IMG/VR virus record: IMGVR_UViG_3300035670_013259
Span: 1-31,672 of that record
Length of the DNA stretch: 31,672 nucleotides
Reading direction: 5' to 3' (one strand)
From: a virus
The notes under the pieces are model-generated. The model had not been told where the DNA came from. It saw only the letters and a list, made by a program, of their open reading frames with translations, and searched no databases. This document shows positions 28,160-31,672 of the stretch, piece by piece. Within the stretch, counting starts at the first letter, position 1, and every line of letters begins with the position of its first letter. The translations under genes were made by a program, and so were the position numbers.

Positions 28160-30021
28160 CGACGTCGAACTACATGCCCGACGTTCAGGTCGAGATCGCG
28201 TTCGGTTCGACCTGGTCGACGCCGGCAGCATCGCGAGTCTGGACCGACGTCTCCGCCTACGTCGAGCTGGATCAGACCATCGTCATCAACTACGGGCGCA
28301 GCGACGAGTCGAGTGTTCCCGAGCCGAATCGCGTGACGCTGACGCTCGAGAATTCAGACGGCCGATTCACAGCAGAGCTCCCGTCCGGCGCGTACTACCC
28401 AGACGTCAAGATCGGCGTTCCTATTCGCGTCACAGCGACACCAGTCGGGCAGGCTGCGTCTGTTCGCTTCGTCGGCTTCGTAGAGGAGTGGCCGCTGGAG
28501 TGGGATGGCGGCACGACGACGTCGTGGGTCAAGATCGTCGCCTATTCGCGCATGGCGCGCATCGGGGCGTCGACCCCGCTGCGGGGCAATGTGAAGGAGC
28601 AGTACTTAGAGGCGTCGAACGTGACAGCGTATTGGCCTCTCGACGATCCACAGGGCTCTCTGACGGCTGCACCGCTGTACGGAACGACGACCCTGACGAC
28701 GTCTAGCATCGCTTCCCAATTCACCGGGGTAACGCTGCGACTGCCTGGCGACCCTTCTGTCACAGGGCTGAGCTCTGGATACAACTACGGCATGACGTCG
28801 CCGGACGCTTCATTCAGCCTGAGCCAAGCAGGCGGCGACATCGTCGGCGAATGCTTCGTCAGCAATCACGGCGGCAGCGTGGCCGAGTCGGTCTGGCTGT
28901 TCGGATTCACGACGTCAGCAGGCTATCTGGTCGTATTCGCCGAAGCCGACAACGTTCCGATGAAGTACGGAAGCGGGGCGACGAATTCCAGCACGAAACC
29001 GCTGGGCGTCGACCCGACGCACGTCGCCGTCGTTCTGAGTCGTTCGGGCGGAAACAACACAGCAAGCCTCTACATAAACGGCGCTCTAGTGCATTCCGTC
29101 ACAGCGGCTGAGACATCGCTAACGGCGACAAGGCTTTTCCTTTCAGCGTCGCGCGAGTCGTCGGCGTCGAGAGATTCTGACGTCGTTATCTCACACCTAA
29201 TGCTCTCGCGGGATACCGCTGGCATTGCTGAGCGCGCGCGTGCGGGGCTGACTGGATTCGCAGGCGAGTCGGCAGGCGCGCGAATTACGCGCCTGGCTCG
29301 CTGGGCTGGCATCGGAGCTACCGAAGTCAGCGTCGATAGCGGCAAGACGGTCGGCGCGCTCGACACAAACGGGGTTCCTGCTGTTGAGGCGATGCGCGCA
29401 GTCGCTTCGGCAGACGGCGGCATCCTGTTCGACGCCGCTGACGGAACGCTGACCTTCAGATCGTCCGCGAGCCGCTATCACAGCGCGGCAGCAGCGCTCA
29501 CGCTAAGCGCTGCGCTCCACCAGATCGAGAAGGACTTCGCACCGAAGCTGGATCGCTCGACCCTGGTGAACGAAGCTCTAGTGACGTCACCGGGCGGCAC
29601 AGCATCGGCTCGCGACGGGGCAAGCATCGCAGCTTACGGCTATGCACGATCGACACCTAGCGTTCCGTCAGGCACCCTGGCAGACGCCGCGGCGCTCGCC
29701 GCGTGGATCGTCTCGCTTTACGGGGAACCTGCTGCGCGCGTTCCGCGTCTTACGTTCGATCTACTCACCTTGTCGGCAGCGGATCAGACCGACGCTTTCA
29801 CGCTCGCGATCGGCTCGCTGGTCGGCGTCACGGGCCTGCCGTCGCAGGCGGCGTCGGCGTCGTTCGACTTCTTCGTTGAGGGCTACACAGAAACGATCGG
29901 GCCTGAGTCGTATTGGTTCGCGCTGAACGTCTCGCCATCGTTCGATCTCTACGACGACACCTGGATTCTTGGCGACGCGACCTACGGCGTTCTCGACTCG
30001 ACGACAAAGCCGGGGTACTGA
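28156..30021 (+). CDS. Minor tail protein with an inserted LamG-like domain
   Basis: A 621-residue baseplate-type protein. Residues 1-130 (VQVEIAFGSTWSTPAASRVW, IVINYGRSDESSVPEPNRVT) resemble the start of distal tail proteins, residues about 150-350 a LamG/concanavalin-like sandwich (NVTAYWPLDDPQGSLTAAPL, VVLSRSGGNNTASLYINGAL), and residues 370-600 the tail-hub part. It likely combines distal tail and hub functions and may bind sugars. GTG overlaps the tape measure stop (GTGA). Confidence 0.82.
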   Translation: MTTSNYMPDVQVEIAFGSTWSTPAASRVWTDVSAYVELDQTIVINYGRSDESSVPEPNRVTLTLENSDGRFTAELPSGAYYPDVKIGVPIRVTATPVGQAASVRFVGFVEEWPLEWDGGTTTSWVKIVAYSRMARIGASTPLRGNVKEQYLEASNVTAYWPLDDPQGSLTAAPLYGTTTLTTSSIASQFTGVTLRLPGDPSVTGLSSGYNYGMTSPDASFSLSQAGGDIVGECFVSNHGGSVAESVWLFGFTTSAGYLVVFAEADNVPMKYGSGATNSSTKPLGVDPTHVAVVLSRSGGNNTASLYINGALVHSVTAAETSLTATRLFLSASRESSASRDSDVVISHLMLSRDTAGIAERARAGLTGFAGESAGARITRLARWAGIGATEVSVDSGKTVGALDTNGVPAVEAMRAVASADGGILFDAADGTLTFRSSASRYHSAAAALTLSAALHQIEKDFAPKLDRSTLVNEALVTSPGGTASARDGASIAAYGYARSTPSVPSGTLADAAALAAWIVSLYGEPAARVPRLTFDLLTLSAADQTDAFTLAIGSLVGVTGLPSQAASASFDFFVEGYTETIGPESYWFALNVSPSFDLYDDTWILGDATYGVLDSTTKPGY

Positions 30022-30024
30022 GCA

Positions 30025-30501
30025 ATGGTCCTGTACACGACGCCGCACATCTGGCTCCCGTCCGAACCTGTCACTGCTGCGCTGCTGAACGCTGAGCTCC
30101 GCGACCCTCTGACCGGTGCGCAGGCTGCCTGGACGTCATGGGCTCCGACGATCGCAAACTGGACGCTTGGCAACGGAACGATCTCGGGCGCCTACTTCCG
30201 CACCGGTAAGACGTTCCACTACAGATTCAAGTTCACGTTCGGTTCCACCACAACGCCCGCGGGCACGCTTCTGTTCACGGTTCCCCTAACTCCGAACGCA
30301 TCGAACAATCACCCGATCGGGCGCGCGACGATCAACGATTCCGGGGCGGCGTTCCATCCTGCCCTCGGCCTCAACAGCAACGGCACGCACATCTACTTCA
30401 TCGCGGATGGGGGCACGCAGATCGTGAACGCTACGAACCCGATGACGTGGGCGACCGGCGACACGCTTTCGTTCTCAGGAGCATTCGAGTCGGTGTACTG
30501 A
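30025..30501 (+). CDS. Tail tip protein, tandem paralogue 1
   Basis: A 158-residue protein starting YTTPHIWLPSEPVTAALLNA, with GAQAAWTSWAPTIANWTLGN and the phrase GKTFHYRFKFTFGSTT. It is clearly related to the next two proteins (shared N-terminal TTP..W pattern, RDPLTGAQAAW, NGT(I/V)(S/T)G, GKT(V/F)H). The group is probably a receptor-binding or tail fibre module. Confidence 0.75.
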   Translation: MVLYTTPHIWLPSEPVTAALLNAELRDPLTGAQAAWTSWAPTIANWTLGNGTISGAYFRTGKTFHYRFKFTFGSTTTPAGTLLFTVPLTPNASNNHPIGRATINDSGAAFHPALGLNSNGTHIYFIADGGTQIVNATNPMTWATGDTLSFSGAFESVY

Positions 30502-30502
30502 G

Positions 30503-30982
30503 ATGAGCCTGAACACGACCCCGGCGACCTGGACAGCAGCGACGGTGCCCACCGCTGCAACCTTCAACACCGAGGTTCGTGACGCCTTCGTCGGCATTCA
30601 AGCGGCCTGGGAGTCGTACACGCCTGCGATCAGCGGCTGGACACTTTCCAACGGCACCGTCACCGGCAAGTTCATCAGGGTCGGCAAGACCGTTCACGCT
30701 CGCGGCAGGTACACAGTTGGATCAAGCGACACCAAGGCCGGCGAACTGCTCGTGTCTCTGCCGGTCGCGGCGAGGGCCACGTACACCGACCCTTGGCCGC
30801 TGGGGGCTTGCTCGATGACTGACGTCTCTGCGTCGGCGTCGCACCAGTGGTCGGTGATAGCGCGATCGACGACGACGATCGCCGCGCGTGGCTCTGCCGG
30901 AAAGATCACGTCTGCGACTGCGCCGTTCACCTGGGCCACGGGCGACCTGTTCTTCTGGACCGTCACCTACGAGGCGGCATAG
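30503..30982 (+). CDS. Tail tip protein, tandem paralogue 2
   Basis: A 159-residue paralogue: TTPATWTAATVPTAATFNTE, GIQAAWESYTPAISGWTLSN, then VGKTVHARGRYTVGSSDTKA. Similarity to the first and third copies is strongest over residues 1-70 and at the end (ATGD...TYEAA). The start is 2 bases after the upstream stop. Likely tail surface protein. Confidence 0.75.
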   Translation: MSLNTTPATWTAATVPTAATFNTEVRDAFVGIQAAWESYTPAISGWTLSNGTVTGKFIRVGKTVHARGRYTVGSSDTKAGELLVSLPVAARATYTDPWPLGACSMTDVSASASHQWSVIARSTTTIAARGSAGKITSATAPFTWATGDLFFWTVTYEAA

Positions 30983-30984
30983 CA

Positions 30985-31488
30985 ATGGGCATCAGCTACA
31001 CGCCGCGCACCTGGACTGCGAACGAGCACGTCTTGGCGCAGTTCTTGAACAACGAAATCGGCGCGCCGCTCACCGGGATGCAATCAAGCTGGCAGTCGTT
31101 CCCGGTCGAAGTTGACGGCTGGCTCCGATACGACGGGACTGTCACCGGGGCGTTCATGCAAGTCGGCAAAACGGTTCATGCGCGCACGACGTACATCGTC
31201 GGCTCCGACGACTTTGCCTCACCGATCGCCGCTGCCAAGTTCACGATGCCGCTGCGTCCGCACGCCGATTACGCGCTCGGGGGCACCCTGCGCTACGCGC
31301 CGGTCGGTAGCGCGCTTATCGGCGACGCATCGGCGTCGTTGGGGAAATGCCTGTCCTGCTGCATCTATGGGGGCGACGTAATCAAACTGCGCGACGAAGG
31401 CAACGCGGAAACAGCGATCGCGGGGACCCCCTGGACGTGGGAGGCGGGAGACTACATGCTGCTCGCCTACACCTACGAGGCGGCGTGA
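30985..31488 (+). CDS. Tail tip protein, tandem paralogue 3
   Basis: A 167-residue paralogue: ISYTPRTWTANEHVLAQFLN, GMQSSWQSF, YDGTVTGAFMQVGKTVHARTTY and a C-terminal WTWEAGDYMLLAYTYEAA. It has a cluster of Cys residues (KCLSCCIYGG) missing from the other two, which may mark a different folded tip. Same operon as the others. Function inferred from position. Confidence 0.75.
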   Translation: MGISYTPRTWTANEHVLAQFLNNEIGAPLTGMQSSWQSFPVEVDGWLRYDGTVTGAFMQVGKTVHARTTYIVGSDDFASPIAAAKFTMPLRPHADYALGGTLRYAPVGSALIGDASASLGKCLSCCIYGGDVIKLRDEGNAETAIAGTPWTWEAGDYMLLAYTYEAA

Positions 31489-31489
31489 C

Positions 31490-31672
31490 GTGGAGATTCA
31501 CGTTCCGCTCAACGGCGGTCCTCACAACCTGACGCCGCTTGCTGTAGAGGATCACGCACCGACGAACAGGCGTGAGTCTGAGACGCGGCCGCGAGTGACA
31601 GAGCTCGAAGCTCTGAGAGCTGCCGTCGACAGGCTGACCCTCCGGATCGAAGCGCTGGAGGCGAACCGGTGA
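31490..31672 (+). CDS. Short coiled-coil protein at the end of the tail module
   Basis: A 60-residue protein (MEIHVPLNGGPHNLTPLAVE, then a leucine-heptad helix VTELEALRAAVDRLTLRIEA). The GTG at 31490 follows the upstream stop by one base. It may trimerise as part of the tail fibre or precede the lysis genes. The window ends at its stop codon. Confidence 0.6.
   Translation: MEIHVPLNGGPHNLTPLAVEDHAPTNRRESETRPRVTELEALRAAVDRLTLRIEALEANR

Noticed and set aside
30025-31488. Diversity-generating retroelement target
   Set aside because: No reverse transcriptase or template repeat is present, and the paralogues differ by insertions rather than adenine-directed changes.
31490-31672. Holin or endolysin at the right end
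   Set aside because: The last gene is a soluble coiled coil without a membrane span or catalytic motif; lysis genes are not in the window.

Overview
The window is most of a temperate tailed phage genome, read as a prophage cut by the right window edge. It is high in GC and rich in GTG starts and ATGA/GTGA/TGATG gene overlaps. Its gene families are those usual in phages of Actinomycetota, so an actinobacterial host is the best guess, but no gene here fixes the genus. The left end is the 3' part of a tRNA-Lys(UUU) gene that overlaps the integrase 3' end, so this end is an attachment site. No right attachment site, holin or endolysin is seen; these presumably lie beyond the window.

Layout. (1) 1-2.04 kb, minus strand: a lysogeny operon of XRE repressor, ImmA-like metalloprotease and tyrosine integrase, tightly coupled. 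(2) 2.04-2.12 kb: divergent control region with a perfect 16-bp palindrome over the start codon of the rightward Cro-like gene and a half copy over the repressor start. (3) 2.1-9.3 kb, plus: early genes with a Cro-like regulator, an excisionase, a DUF2303 protein, a RecE-like nuclease with RecT annealase, an ASCH-like protein, a replication-module protein and many small proteins, followed by a CCCGA pentamer tract. (4) 9.4-13.1 kb: accessory small genes, including a DUF3850/ASCH protein and short duplicated junction sequences that carry ribosome binding sites. (5) 13.1-15.1 kb: a lipoprotein with a possible leaderless promoter of its own, an HNH endonuclease, and a ParB-methyltransferase fusion that contains a G9 tract. 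(6) 15.1-24.5 kb: packaging and head genes (small and large terminase, portal, an inserted set of three structural-type genes, prohead protease, HK97 capsid, connectors). (7) 24.5-31.7 kb: tail genes (tail tube, G/GT chaperones with a predicted -1 frameshift, tape measure, a large minor tail protein, three tandem paralogues and a short coiled-coil protein).

How it works together. The repressor/ImmA/int versus cro/xis arrangement resembles the control region of ICEBs1 and related elements, where an ImmA protease removes the repressor to trigger excision. The head and tail gene order is that of an HK97-type siphovirus, and the 564-residue tape measure suggests a fairly short tail. The points most worth following are the integrase that ends inside the tRNA, the palindrome at a probably leaderless start, the possible phase-variable methyltransferase, the repeated junction cassettes at 9.8-11.6 kb, the well-phased G_GGC_CCG slippery site, and the repeat-rich structural gene placed between portal and protease.
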